From the NCBI RefSeq assembly GCF_035953295.1, contig NZ_CP108370.1, forward strand, positions 5,496,001 to 5,560,000: DNA of 64,000 nt. The letters are read 5' to 3'. The DNA comes from Streptomyces sp. NBC_01335. Its GTDB lineage: Bacteria > Actinomycetota > Actinomycetes > Streptomycetales > Streptomycetaceae. The first letter of the stretch is position 1, and every line of letters starts with the position of its first letter. The notes beneath the pieces are model-generated. The model was not told the origin of the DNA. It made no database searches and saw only the letters and a list, made by a program, of their open reading frames with translations. Position numbers and translations under genes: made by a program. Of this stretch, positions 44,500-53,078 are shown piece by piece.

Positions 44500-45525
44500 A
44501 TGCGCATCGGAATTCTCACCGCAGGCGGCGACTGCCCCGGCCTGAACGCAGTGATCCGTTCGGTCGTGCACCGCGCAGTAGTGGGTCACGGCGACGAGGT
44601 CATCGGCTTCGAGGACGGCTTCAAGGGCCTCCTGGACGGCCACTACCGCCCGCTGGACCTGAACGCCGTCAGTGGCATCCTGGCGCGCGGCGGCACCATC
44701 CTCGGCTCCGCCCGCCTGGAGCGCGACCGGCTCCGCGAGGCCGCCGAGAACTGCGAGGAGCTGTCCCGCCGTTACGGCATAGACGCCCTCATCCCCATCG
44801 GCGGCGAGGGCACCCTCACGGCGGCCCGGATGCTCTCCGAGGCCGGCATGCCCGTCGTCGGCGTCCCGAAGACCATCGACAACGACATCTCCGCCACCGA
44901 CCGCACCTTCGGGTTCGACACCGCGGTGGGCGTCGCGACGGAGGCCATAGACCGCCTCAAGACCACCGCCGAATCCCACCAGCGCGTCATGGTCGTCGAG
45001 GTGATGGGCCGTCACGCCGGGTGGATCGCCCTGGAGTCCGGCATGGGCGGCGGCGCGCACGGCATCTGCCTGCCCGAGCGCCCCTTCCAGGTCGACGACC
45101 TGGTCAAGATGGTCGAGGAACGCTTCGCCCGCGGCAAGAAGTTCGCGGTCATCTGCGTCGCCGAAGGCGCGCACCCCGCCGAGGGCTCGATGACCTACGC
45201 CAAGGGCGAGATCGACCAGTTCGGCCACGAGCGCTTTCAGGGCATCGGCAACCGCCTCGCCGTCGAGCTGGAGCGCCGCCTCGGCAAGGAGGCCCGCCCG
45301 GTCATCCTCGGCCACGTCCAGCGCGGCGGCACCCCGACCGCCTACGACCGCGTCCTCGCGACCCGCTTCGGCTGGCACGCAGTGGAGGCCGTGCACCGCG
45401 GCGAGTTCGGCAACATGACCGCCCTGCGCGGGACCTCCATCGAGATGGTGCCGCTCGCCGACGCGGTGACCCAGCTGAAGACCGTACCGGCGGACCGGAT
45501 GTTCGAGGCGGAGTCGGTGTTCTAG
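44500..45525 (+). CDS. pfkA: 6-phosphofructokinase, group III type
   Basis: Phosphorylates fructose 6-phosphate. The 341 residues start MRIGILTAGGDCPGLNAVI. The phosphoryl-donor motif is GGEGT (101-105), so residue 104 is Gly, as in ATP-dependent enzymes. The motif PKTIDND gives Lys124 instead of the Gly of E. coli PfkA. The Gly104/Lys124 combination defines the actinobacterial mixed group, of which the characterised S. coelicolor enzyme uses ATP. The Asp of TIDND is the catalytic base; EVMGRHAGWIA binds substrate. AGGAGA lies 9 nt before the ATG. Terminated by a 14-bp hairpin. Confidence 0.95.
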   Translation: MRIGILTAGGDCPGLNAVIRSVVHRAVVGHGDEVIGFEDGFKGLLDGHYRPLDLNAVSGILARGGTILGSARLERDRLREAAENCEELSRRYGIDALIPIGGEGTLTAARMLSEAGMPVVGVPKTIDNDISATDRTFGFDTAVGVATEAIDRLKTTAESHQRVMVVEVMGRHAGWIALESGMGGGAHGICLPERPFQVDDLVKMVEERFARGKKFAVICVAEGAHPAEGSMTYAKGEIDQFGHERFQGIGNRLAVELERRLGKEARPVILGHVQRGGTPTAYDRVLATRFGWHAVEAVHRGEFGNMTALRGTSIEMVPLADAVTQLKTVPADRMFEAESVF

Positions 45526-45544
45526 GCAGGACCCCCCGCACCAG

Positions 45545-45599
45545 CGCGTGAAGGCTGTTCCGACGTCCCCGCAAGGGGCGGCGGGACAGCCTTCACGCG
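45545..45599 (+). terminator. Terminator of pfkA
   Basis: CGCGTGAAGGCTGT (45545-45558) pairs perfectly with 45586-45599; the intervening CCGACGTCCCC/GGGGCGGCGG partly extends the stem. TTTCC follows, 20 bases after the pfkA stop. Confidence 0.8.
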
Positions 45600-45835
45600 T
45601 TTCCGCCGGTCTGCCGCTGTGCCCGCCGAGGGGCACGAGCGGCAAGCGGCGTCGGACGGCGGCGGTCCGTCCGACGGTTCATTCACGCCTCGTGTTGGCC
45701 AAGTCCATTCATGGGGAATCAAGTTGGTGAATGATGTGTGATCCGACGCGCCGGTGGTACGACCCGGGCAACACTGAGCCCGGCGCGGACGGCGAAGGCC
45801 GGCCGGCCGGGACATTCGGTGACGGGGGATGTCGG

Positions 45836-48160
45836 GTGGAGCGTGACGCTGAAGAGGCAGGGCGTACGGGGGACGACACGACGCGCAACGAGTTCGCGGG
45901 CACCGGCGGGCCCGTCGTCATGGGGCGGGACATCTACGGTGGCGTCACCATCCGGACGCCCGCACCTTCTCCCGCGGCGCAGGGGGACCCCGACCTCGCC
46001 AGAGCCGCCGACGACCTCGCGGCGGCGGTCGAACGCCAGTGGAGGCAAGAGGCCGCGCTGCGGCGTCTCAACGATCCCTACCCGCTTTCGGTGCGGTGGC
46101 GGCCGACGGATCCCGGGCTCCTGGAGCCCTGGCGTCTGCTGGTCGCGCTCGCCACCACCGGAGTCGGTCGGGCGGCCTCCGCCGAGCGGTCCGGTTGGGC
46201 GACCGGCCCGGAGGCGCTCTCGGGCGATGGCGGCGATCTGGTGAGCGTACTGGCCAAGGTCCCCACAGGCCGCCTGATCGTGCTCGGCGAACCCGGCTCC
46301 GGCAAAAGCGTCCTGCTGGTCCGACTGGTCCTGGACCTGCTCGCGCGTCGCAACCCCGGAGAACCGGTGCCGGTCCTTCTCCCCCTGGCCTCGTGGGACC
46401 CGGAGCAGGAGGATCTGGACCATTGGGTGGAGCAACGGCTGGGCATCGACTACCAGTGGCTCGGCGAAAACAACCGGACGGGCACCAGCAGGGGGCGTGA
46501 ACTGCTGGACGCCGGCTCGATCATGCTGGTGATGGACGGTCTGGACGAGATCCCCGATGGTGTCCGCGGACGAGCGATCGCCCGGATCAACGACACCCTG
46601 GGCTTCAACCCGGACCTCGGCATGGTGCTCAGCACCCGCAGCGCACCCTTCGCCGCCACCGTACGCCCCCCGAACGGGCGCGAGGTGCGAATGACCGGTG
46701 CGGCGGGCGTCACGCTGGAGCCGCTGGACCTGGCGACAGTCGCGACGTACCTGAAAGACTCCGCTGGCGGACCGGCCGACGAAGCGCGCTGGCAGGGAGT
46801 GTTCTCCACCCTGGCCGAAGGGCCGGGCGACCAGCCTCTGGGGCAGGTGCTCACGACACCGCTGATGGCGTATCTGGCCCGCGTCGCCTACTCCTCCCCG
46901 TCGTCCGCCCCGGCGGGCCGCCCGGACGAGCTTCTGGACCTCACACGGTTTCCCACGCGGGCCAGTATCCAGGCGCACCTGCTCGACTCCTACGTCCCCG
47001 CCTCCTACGCACGGCGCGAGACCGCGGTTCCGGCCGGGCGCCATGGGCAGCCGCGCTGGTGGACCACCGGGGAGGCGGTTCCGTTCCTCTCCTTCCTCGC
47101 CAACGACCTGGAGCACCGCCAGCAGGGAACCACCGACTTCGGATGGTGGACCCTCGCCGACGCGGCGCCGAGAATCCTGGCGGGAGTCGCCGTCGGTCTC
47201 GTGGCGGTACCGGCGGGCGTGGTGATGCCGTTCGGCGCCTGGCTCGGGGTCGGCATGCTGGTGGGGGTCGGCGTGGCGTTGATCGGCCGCCGGTGGAGTC
47301 TTCCCACCCGGAGCTTCAACCGCGGGCTTGCGGGGGGACTGGCAGGCAGCGTTCTCGGCTCCGCTGCGGGCCTCGGTATGCGCTACCTGCTCGGGATCGA
47401 CAGCCCGGCAGGCTATCTGGTCAGCGGGCTCGCGCTGGGCCTGGTGCCCGGGTTCCTCGGAGGCTTTCGGGCCGGGCTGGCGGGTGGCGTCGCGGCGTCC
47501 TTCGTCGGCGCGTTCGTCGGCGAACCCGAGATGGGAGAACCGGCCTCGCTGGTCAACAGCATTGGGTTCGCGGTCGCTGCCGCCTGCGTGGTCACCCTGG
47601 GCCGCAGCCGGATGCCTGCCCGGGGGCTGCGCTGGTCACCGCTCGGCGTACTCACCGGCATGGGCGGCGGACTCGTTCTCGGGGTCGCCGTCACCGTGCA
47701 GGCCGACGCGCGCTCAGGGCTCCTGTCCGGGATCGTCGCCGCAGTGGGAGGCTCCTTCGGCGCGGGTCTGGAAGCCAGACCGGCCGAGGCCACGGTCGCT
47801 GCCGGCCCGCAGACCGTTTTGGACCAGGACCGGGTCACGTTCTGGACCACGGCCATGGCGGGAGGGCTCGCCATCGGCGTGGCGGCGGTGCTCGTCATCG
47901 GATCGGTCATGGGGCCGTGGCGGGGCATGCTGGTCGGCGTGGCCGATGGCCTGGCGACCGGCCTGGCGTGGGGTTTTCTTCAGGCCAGGTACGGATCGTT
48001 CACGCTCGCCCGATGGTGGCTCGCCCTGCACGGAAAGGTGCCGTTGCGGTTGATGCCGTTCCTTGCGGACGCGCATCGACGAGGGGTGCTGAGGCAGGTC
48101 GGAGCCACGTACCAGTTGCGCCACGCCGAACTGCAGCGTCGACTCGCGGGAGGAGAGTGA
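45836..48160 (+). CDS. NACHT-type NTPase with N-terminal amyloid-like motif and multi-pass membrane C-terminus
   Basis: A 774-residue STAND ATPase, related in plan to NLR immune sensors. Residues 18-39 contain N-E-F-x-G...GPVVMGRDIYGGVTI, a motif also present in the convergent protein at 48188. The NACHT domain follows with P-loop GEPGSGKS (151-158), Walker B MLVMDGLDEIPDG (230-242) and a sensor STRSAPF. From about 443 to 690 there are some eight to ten Gly/Ala/Val-rich membrane segments where most NLR-like proteins have repeats. A short cytoplasmic tail (QLRHAELQRRL) ends it. The GTG at 45836 is chosen for its GGGGGA site; an ATG at 45731 would add 35 low-complexity residues. A defence or cell-fate role is inferred. 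Confidence 0.8.
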   Translation: MERDAEEAGRTGDDTTRNEFAGTGGPVVMGRDIYGGVTIRTPAPSPAAQGDPDLARAADDLAAAVERQWRQEAALRRLNDPYPLSVRWRPTDPGLLEPWRLLVALATTGVGRAASAERSGWATGPEALSGDGGDLVSVLAKVPTGRLIVLGEPGSGKSVLLVRLVLDLLARRNPGEPVPVLLPLASWDPEQEDLDHWVEQRLGIDYQWLGENNRTGTSRGRELLDAGSIMLVMDGLDEIPDGVRGRAIARINDTLGFNPDLGMVLSTRSAPFAATVRPPNGREVRMTGAAGVTLEPLDLATVATYLKDSAGGPADEARWQGVFSTLAEGPGDQPLGQVLTTPLMAYLARVAYSSPSSAPAGRPDELLDLTRFPTRASIQAHLLDSYVPASYARRETAVPAGRHGQPRWWTTGEAVPFLSFLANDLEHRQQGTTDFGWWTLADAAPRILAGVAVGLVAVPAGVVMPFGAWLGVGMLVGVGVALIGRRWSLPTRSFNRGLAGGLAGSVLGSAAGLGMRYLLGIDSPAGYLVSGLALGLVPGFLGGFRAGLAGGVAASFVGAFVGEPEMGEPASLVNSIGFAVAAACVVTLGRSRMPARGLRWSPLGVLTGMGGGLVLGVAVTVQADARSGLLSGIVAAVGGSFGAGLEARPAEATVAAGPQTVLDQDRVTFWTTAMAGGLAIGVAAVLVIGSVMGPWRGMLVGVADGLATGLAWGFLQARYGSFTLARWWLALHGKVPLRLMPFLADAHRRGVLRQVGATYQLRHAELQRRLAGGE

Positions 48161-48187
48161 GCCGCCGCGTTCTGCCTCCGGCGCCCC

Positions 48188-48688
48188 TCATTCCCTCCGG
48201 GGATCGTCGTCCGCACCGGGAGACGGCGGTTCACCGTACGAGGGCGTGTCGGCCCGTGTGTCCGCACCGCGGGTGCCGGGCTCGGCCGAATCACGGGTGG
48301 TGACGCTGGGGCCGAAAAAATCCCTGCCCATGAGGACCGGGCCGTAATGGGTTCCTCCGCTGATGTGGTTCGTCACTCCGTTCCGGCCGATCTCCTCCGG
48401 CCGGGCCGTCCGGCGCCATTCCTCCAGAGCGAGACGGAAGTCCGCGTCGATCACGGCTCGCACGGCGAGGGCCGTGCTCAGCCGCTGAGCCCGTTCCAAC
48501 TCGCCAGGAGCCTCCGCCAGAGCCGCGAGTTCGTCCTCACCGGAGCTCACCACGAGCGAATCGTCCGTATCGCCGCGCCGGAAGGGAAGACGCAACAGCT
48601 CGCTCAGACCGGTCCACGCCTGTCGGCCCGCCTCGGTTCCCACACCACCGGCCAGTGCAGCCAGCACGGCTGCCGAGATCGGGTCCAT
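48188..48688 (-). CDS. Small protein sharing the NACHT neighbour's motif; putative Bell-like effector
   Basis: A 166-residue protein. An amphipathic, hydrophobic N-terminus (MDPISAAVLAALAGGVGTEA) and helical region (to about 97) are followed by N-H-I-S-G...GPVLMGRDFFGPSVT (107-130) and a disordered acidic/Pro-rich tail. The motif matches the N-terminus of the NACHT protein encoded 27 bases away. An N-terminal helical domain with an early hydrophobic helix and a C-terminal amyloid-type motif recalls bacterial Bell-domain effectors, the analogues of fungal HeLo/HET-S. GAGGAG precedes the ATG. The assignment as effector is inference; biochemical function is unknown. Confidence 0.75.
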   Translation of the reverse strand: MDPISAAVLAALAGGVGTEAGRQAWTGLSELLRLPFRRGDTDDSLVVSSGEDELAALAEAPGELERAQRLSTALAVRAVIDADFRLALEEWRRTARPEEIGRNGVTNHISGGTHYGPVLMGRDFFGPSVTTRDSAEPGTRGADTRADTPSYGEPPSPGADDDPRRE

Positions 48689-48822
48689 CGTCACTCCTCG
48701 GTCATGGGTCTGTCGCCGCGTCGCCCGCTCGCCCACCGGGCGATGGACGCGCACCACCGAGCATGCCCCGTACACGGGCGGCCTGACCCGCCCGCACGGA
48801 AAATGGTGCGGACCAAAAGGCC

Positions 48823-49497
48823 TCAGTGCGCCTCCGGCACCCACCGGTAGTGCAGCTCCGGCCGTCCGACCTGGCCGTAGTGCGGCCGGCGGGCGGCCCG
48901 GCCGAGACCGACGAGGTGTTCCAGGTAACGGCGTGCGGTGATGCGGGAGATGCCCAGCGCCTCGCCGGTGGCCGCCGCAGTCACCCCGTCCGGCGCCCCG
49001 CGCAGCTCACGGGTGACCGCTTCCAGCGTGGGGGCGCTCAGCCCCTTCGGCAGCGCGGCCGGGTGCGGTGCGCGCAGCACCCCGAGCGCCCGGTCCACCT
49101 CCTCCTGGCCGCTCGCCTCCCCGGCCGCCGCCCGGAACTCCGCGTACCGCACCAGCCGGTCCCGCAGCGTCGGGTAGGTGAACGGCTTCAGCACGTACTG
49201 CACCACCCCCAGCGAGACACCCTCACGCACCACCGCGAGGTCCCTCGCCGAGGTCACCGCGATCACGTCGGCGCCGTGCCCGGCCGCCCGCAGCGCGCGC
49301 AGCAGCTGGAGCCCGTGGCCGTCGGGGAGGTAGAGGTCGAGCAGCAGCAGATCGACGGGCTCCCGGTCCAGCGCCCGTACCGCCTCCGCCCGCGTGTGCG
49401 CCACCGCCGCCACCTCGAAGCCCTCCACCCGTGCGACGTACATCCGGTGGGCGTCGGCGGCCACCGGATCGTCCTCCACCACCAGGACCCGGATCAT
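48823..49497 (-). CDS. Response regulator, CitB/DcuR type
   Basis: A 224-residue regulator. The receiver domain (1-120) has acidic pocket residues EDD near 8-10, phospho-acceptor Asp in LLLLDLYLPDGHG, a Thr in IAVTSARD and the Lys of YVLKPFTY. The C-terminal part (about 150-220) has a helix-turn-helix GVTAAATGEALGISRITARR, which suits the CitB/DcuR family that controls C4-dicarboxylate or citrate uptake. Its start overlaps the kinase stop by four bases. A dicarboxylate symporter gene lies 3.6 kb away on the other strand and is the obvious candidate target. Confidence 0.9.
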   Translation of the reverse strand: MIRVLVVEDDPVAADAHRMYVARVEGFEVAAVAHTRAEAVRALDREPVDLLLLDLYLPDGHGLQLLRALRAAGHGADVIAVTSARDLAVVREGVSLGVVQYVLKPFTYPTLRDRLVRYAEFRAAAGEASGQEEVDRALGVLRAPHPAALPKGLSAPTLEAVTRELRGAPDGVTAAATGEALGISRITARRYLEHLVGLGRAARRPHYGQVGRPELHYRWVPEAH

Positions 49498-51206
49498 GCG
49501 CGCTCTCCCGCCGTGCTCGTGGTGCTCGTAGCGCCGTTTCCGCGGCCCGTACGGTCCCCGATCGGCAGGCGTACGGAGAACTCCGCGCCCCCGTCCGGAC
49601 CCCGCCCCAGCTCCACCGTCCCGCCGTTGCGCCGCACGGTCTGGCGGACCAGCGCGAGGCCGAGCCCCCGCCCGCTGCCGTGCGTCGACCAGCCGGTACG
49701 GAACACCGCCTCGGCGTCGTCCCGCCCGATGCCGGGGCCGTTGTCCGCCACCTTCAGCAGCAGCTCCCGGGCGTCGGCCCCAGCGACGGCCGTCACCGTG
49801 ACCCGGGGGCGGGCGGGTACGTGCGCGGCGGCCGGGTCCTCGCCGCGCGGGGCGGGGACGACGGCCACCGGTGCGCCCGGGCCCTCGGCCGCCGCGTCCA
49901 GCGCGTTGTCGATCAGATTGCCCAGCACGGTCACCAGGTCCCGCTGCGCCAGGGTGTCGGGCAGCACCCCGTCGTCGATCCGGCTGTCCTCGGCCAGCAC
50001 CAGCTCCACCCCGCGCTCGTTCGCCTGGGCCGCCTTGCCCAGCAGCAGCGCCGCGAGCACAGGTTCGGCGACCGAGCCCACCACCCGGTCCGTCAGCACC
50101 TGGGCCAGCTCCAGCTCGGCGGTCGCGAACCCCACCGCCTCCTCGGCGCGGCCGAGTTCGATCAGCGACACCACCGTGTGCAACCGGTTCGCCGCCTCGT
50201 GCGCCTGCGCGCGGAGCGCCTGCGAGAAACCCCGCTCCGAGTCCAACTCGCCCGACAGTGCCTGAAGTTCGGTGTGGTCCCGCAGTGTCACCACGGTGCC
50301 CCGCTGCTCACCGCCCACCACCGGCCGGGAGTTCAGCACGATCACCCGGTCCGCCGTCAGATGGAGCTCGTCCACGCGCGGCTCGGACGCCAGCAGCGCC
50401 CCGGTCAGCGAGGGCGGCAGCGCCAGCGCGTCCGCCTTCCGGCCGACCGCCTCGGACCCCAGCCCCAGCAGTTCGCGGCCCGCGTCGTTGATCAACGCGA
50501 TCCTCCGCTGCCCGTCCAGCATCAGCAGCCCCTCGCGCACCGCGTGCAGAGCGGCCTCGTGGTAGTCGTGCATCCGGCTCAGCTCCGCCGCGTTCATCCC
50601 GTGCGTGTGGCGGCGCAGCCGGGCGTTGATCACGTACGTACCGATCCCGCCGAGCGCCAGCGCACCCGCCGCCGCGAGGCTCAGCGCCCGCAGCTGTGCC
50701 CGCACCTGGGTGGAGACCCGCTCCACGGTGATGCCCGCGCTGACCAGCCCGGTGATCCGGCCCCCGTCGCGGACCGGGGTGACCACCCGGATCGACGGGC
50801 CGAGCGTGCCCGTGTACGTCTCCTCGAACGTCTCGCCCTTCAACGCCCGCGCGGTGTGCCCGAGGAAGGTCTCGCCGATGCGCGACCTGTCCGGATGCGT
50901 CCAGCGCACGCCGTGCGGGTCCATGATCGTCACGAACGCGATCCCGGTGTCCGCACGGACCTGTTCCGCGTACGGCTGGAGCGCCGAGGACGGGTCCGGG
51001 GTACGGATCGCCTCCCGCACGGAGGGCGACCCGGCGATCGCCACCGCCGCCGCCCGCACCTGCCGCCGCGCGGTCTCCTCGGCCCGCGCGGAGCCGGAGA
51101 CGTACGCGAAGAACGCCCCGCCGGCCACCACGGCGGCGATCAGGACGACCTGCATGGCGAAGAGCTGACCGGCCAGGCTGCGGGGACGGGGGCGGAAGGA
51201 ACGCAT
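49494..51206 (-). CDS. Sensor histidine kinase, CitA/DcuS type
   Basis: A 570-residue membrane kinase. Transmembrane helix 1 is at about 14-36. An extracytoplasmic single-Cache sensor follows (40-175, with IMDPHGVRWTHPDRSRIGE and YTGTLGPSIRVVTPVRD, the usual ligand-sensor segments of CitA/DcuS). Helix 2 is at about 178-198, then a cytoplasmic PAS domain (220-320). The phosphoacceptor His is in QAHEAANRLHTVVSLIELG. The ATPase domain has NLIDNALDA, VADNGPGIG and GRGLGLALV. Ligand is probably an organic acid. It is co-translated with the response regulator and preceded by GGTGACC repeats. Confidence 0.92.
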   Translation of the reverse strand: MRSFRPRPRSLAGQLFAMQVVLIAAVVAGGAFFAYVSGSARAEETARRQVRAAAVAIAGSPSVREAIRTPDPSSALQPYAEQVRADTGIAFVTIMDPHGVRWTHPDRSRIGETFLGHTARALKGETFEETYTGTLGPSIRVVTPVRDGGRITGLVSAGITVERVSTQVRAQLRALSLAAAGALALGGIGTYVINARLRRHTHGMNAAELSRMHDYHEAALHAVREGLLMLDGQRRIALINDAGRELLGLGSEAVGRKADALALPPSLTGALLASEPRVDELHLTADRVIVLNSRPVVGGEQRGTVVTLRDHTELQALSGELDSERGFSQALRAQAHEAANRLHTVVSLIELGRAEEAVGFATAELELAQVLTDRVVGSVAEPVLAALLLGKAAQANERGVELVLAEDSRIDDGVLPDTLAQRDLVTVLGNLIDNALDAAAEGPGAPVAVVPAPRGEDPAAAHVPARPRVTVTAVAGADARELLLKVADNGPGIGRDDAEAVFRTGWSTHGSGRGLGLALVRQTVRRNGGTVELGRGPDGGAEFSVRLPIGDRTGRGNGATSTTSTAGERA

Positions 51207-51229
51207 GGCGGACAGTGTGCCCCGGGTGC

Positions 51230-51287
51230 GGTGACCTGGGTGAGGCGCGGTGACCGGCGTGGGGTGACCGGGGCAGGTGCGGTGACC
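51230..51287. repeat. Four GGTGACC direct repeats upstream of the kinase gene
   Basis: GGTGACC occurs at 51230, 51249, 51263 and 51281 (spacings 19, 14 and 18), each followed by Gs. The array covers 24-81 bases upstream of the kinase start codon and 89-146 bases upstream of the divergent hydrolase. It may be an autoregulatory binding array for the response regulator, or simple repeat drift. Confidence 0.5.
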
Positions 51288-51375
51288 GGGGTGAGGCGGG
51301 AGGGGCGGCGAAGGGCTGGTTCGGCCTGCGGCGAAAGGAGTTTTCGCGGTACGGGCGCCCGGATATTTTCCCGGT

Positions 51376-52089
51376 ATGACCGATCACCGCACCGTCGACG
51401 TCGGAGGCGTACGGCTGGCCTACCAGGTCTCAGGACCTGCGGACGCCCCGCCGCTCGTCCTGCTGCACGCACTCGGCATGGACTCCTCGGACTGGGACGC
51501 CGTGGCCCCCGTCCTCGCCCGACGCCGCCGCGTCCACGCCCTCGACCTGCGCGGCCACGGCCGGAGCGAGTGGCCCGGCACGTACTCGTTGGAGCTCATG
51601 CGGGACGACGTGCTCGGCTTCCTGGACGCGCTGGCTCTCGACCGGGTGGACCTGGTGGGGCACTCGCTGGGCGGGATCGTCGCCTACCTCCTCGCCGAGG
51701 AGCACCCGGGGCGGGTGCACCGCCTCGTCCTGGAGGACGTCCCCGCCCCGCACCCCCGGGAGCGGACCGTACCGACCAGACCGGAGGGCGAGCTGACGTT
51801 CGACTGGGACATGGTCCTGGCCGTCAAGCCGCAACTCGACACCCCTGAAGCGCAGTGGCTGGAGCGCCTCGGCCGGATCACCGCCGAGACCCTCGTCGTG
51901 GGCGGCGGGCCGGGCAGCCACGTGCCCCAGGACGGCGTGGCCGACCTGGCCCGTCGCGTTCCGCACGGGCGGCTCGTCACCATCGGGGCCGGGCACCTGA
52001 TCCACCGGGCCGAACCGGAGGAGTTCACGCGGACCGTCGTGGAGTTCCTGTGGCCGGAGGGGGGAGCGGACCCGGGACCGAGAGCCTGA
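51376..52089 (+). CDS. Alpha/beta-fold hydrolase
   Basis: A 237-residue hydrolase of the esterase/lactonase type. The oxyanion-hole segment is VLLHALGMDSSDW, the nucleophile elbow GHSLGG contains the Ser, and the late GAGHLIHRAEP contains the catalytic His. The acid is probably the Asp in the preceding strand region. The substrate cannot be read. TATTTT ends 6 nt before the ATG and no ribosome-binding site is visible, so the mRNA is probably leaderless. It is divergent from the two-component genes and convergent with the acetyltransferase gene. Confidence 0.87.
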   Translation: MTDHRTVDVGGVRLAYQVSGPADAPPLVLLHALGMDSSDWDAVAPVLARRRRVHALDLRGHGRSEWPGTYSLELMRDDVLGFLDALALDRVDLVGHSLGGIVAYLLAEEHPGRVHRLVLEDVPAPHPRERTVPTRPEGELTFDWDMVLAVKPQLDTPEAQWLERLGRITAETLVVGGGPGSHVPQDGVADLARRVPHGRLVTIGAGHLIHRAEPEEFTRTVVEFLWPEGGADPGPRA

Positions 52090-52134
52090 CCCGTGCCCAC
52101 GGTGCGAGCGGGCCGTCTTCCCGGCCTGGGGCCG

Positions 52135-52776
52135 TCAGCCGATGCCGGCCGGCAGGTCCCAGGATCGGGGCCGGTCGAGGGCCTCCCACTCCTCCCGGAG
52201 CAGCGCGTGCACCGCGAGGTCGTGCCGGCGCCCCTGGTGCAGGCAGGCGGAGCGGCGTACCCCCTCGCGCACGAAACCGGCCCCGGCCAGGGCGCCCAGT
52301 GCCGCGGTGTTCGTGGTGTGGGTCTCGGCCTCGACGCGGTGCAGCGGCAGTTCACCGAAGCCGAGGTCGACCAGCGCGTCCACGGCGGCGGTGCCGTGCC
52401 CCTGCCCACGGTGGCCGGGGTCCAGCATCAGCATGATCGCGGCCGAACCGTCGACCAAGTTCTGTTCGGTCAGGGCGATGTGACCGATGGGAGTGCCGTC
52501 GGGGAGCAGGACGAGGAAGTCGTCGCGGTCCCCGTCTTCCTGGTCGCTCTCGACGCGCTCGCGTACCGCCGACAGCGAACGCGGCCACGTGCCGACCTGG
52601 CGGGCGGTGACGGGGTCGGAGCGCCAGGCGTGTATCAGCTCGGCGTCGTCGGGGTTCAACGGCGCGAAGGCGACGCCCCGGCCCCGCCAGCAGACGGTCC
52701 GGAGCAGCTCGGTATCCCCGTCCTCCGACTCCGCGTCGGCCTCGGTCTCTTCCGCCACTGTTCTGGTTTCGGTCAT
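52135..52776 (-). CDS. GNAT-family N-acetyltransferase
   Basis: A 213-residue acetyltransferase of the RimJ/RimL subgroup. A short acidic N-terminal extension (residues 7-22) precedes VAFAPLNPDDAELIHAWRSD. The acetyl-CoA-binding motif is MLDPGHRGQGHGTAAVDALV, followed by VEAETHTTNTAALGALAGAG and EGVRRSACLHQGRRHDLAVH. The acceptor (protein N-terminus, aminoglycoside or metabolite) is unknown. It lies between the hydrolase and the dicarboxylate symporter genes without evident functional link. Confidence 0.87.
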   Translation of the reverse strand: MTETRTVAEETEADAESEDGDTELLRTVCWRGRGVAFAPLNPDDAELIHAWRSDPVTARQVGTWPRSLSAVRERVESDQEDGDRDDFLVLLPDGTPIGHIALTEQNLVDGSAAIMLMLDPGHRGQGHGTAAVDALVDLGFGELPLHRVEAETHTTNTAALGALAGAGFVREGVRRSACLHQGRRHDLAVHALLREEWEALDRPRSWDLPAGIG

Positions 52777-53078
52777 GGGCGGAGGCTAACGGCACCGCAC
52801 ACCGGTGGCCAGGCGGTTTCGGCCCCGCCGCTTCCGTCCGCGTCACGCGGCCAGGAACGGTGTGAGCGCCACGGGGGCGCGTGAACGTTATGAACGCAAG
52901 GGTGACCCGCGCCACGGCTCGGTGGATAGTCACCGGGGCCCCAGGGACTGGAGCCGGTACGCGCCCCGACGACGGGACCCGTACGTGCGTGCCCCGGACA
53001 CCACCTGGGTGACGCGTACGTGCCCGGGGTCCGGGACCCGTACGCGACAAGAGCCGAGACCGAACCCAGGAGGCACCC
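52777..53078 (+). promoter_or_regulatory. Upstream region of dctA with direct repeats
   Basis: A 13-bp sequence CGGGACCCGTACG is repeated exactly at 52973-52985 and 53032-53044. A related CGTACGTG(C)...CCCCGG pattern occurs between the copies, including GCGTACGTGCCCGGGG. The repeats lie 35-105 bases upstream of the symporter start and could be response-regulator sites. No gene is present. Confidence 0.45.

Noticed and set aside
45731..45835. ATG start 35 codons upstream for the NACHT protein
   Set aside because: No ribosome-binding site and a low-complexity extension, while the GTG at 45836 has GGGGGA at 6 nt. Not fully excluded.
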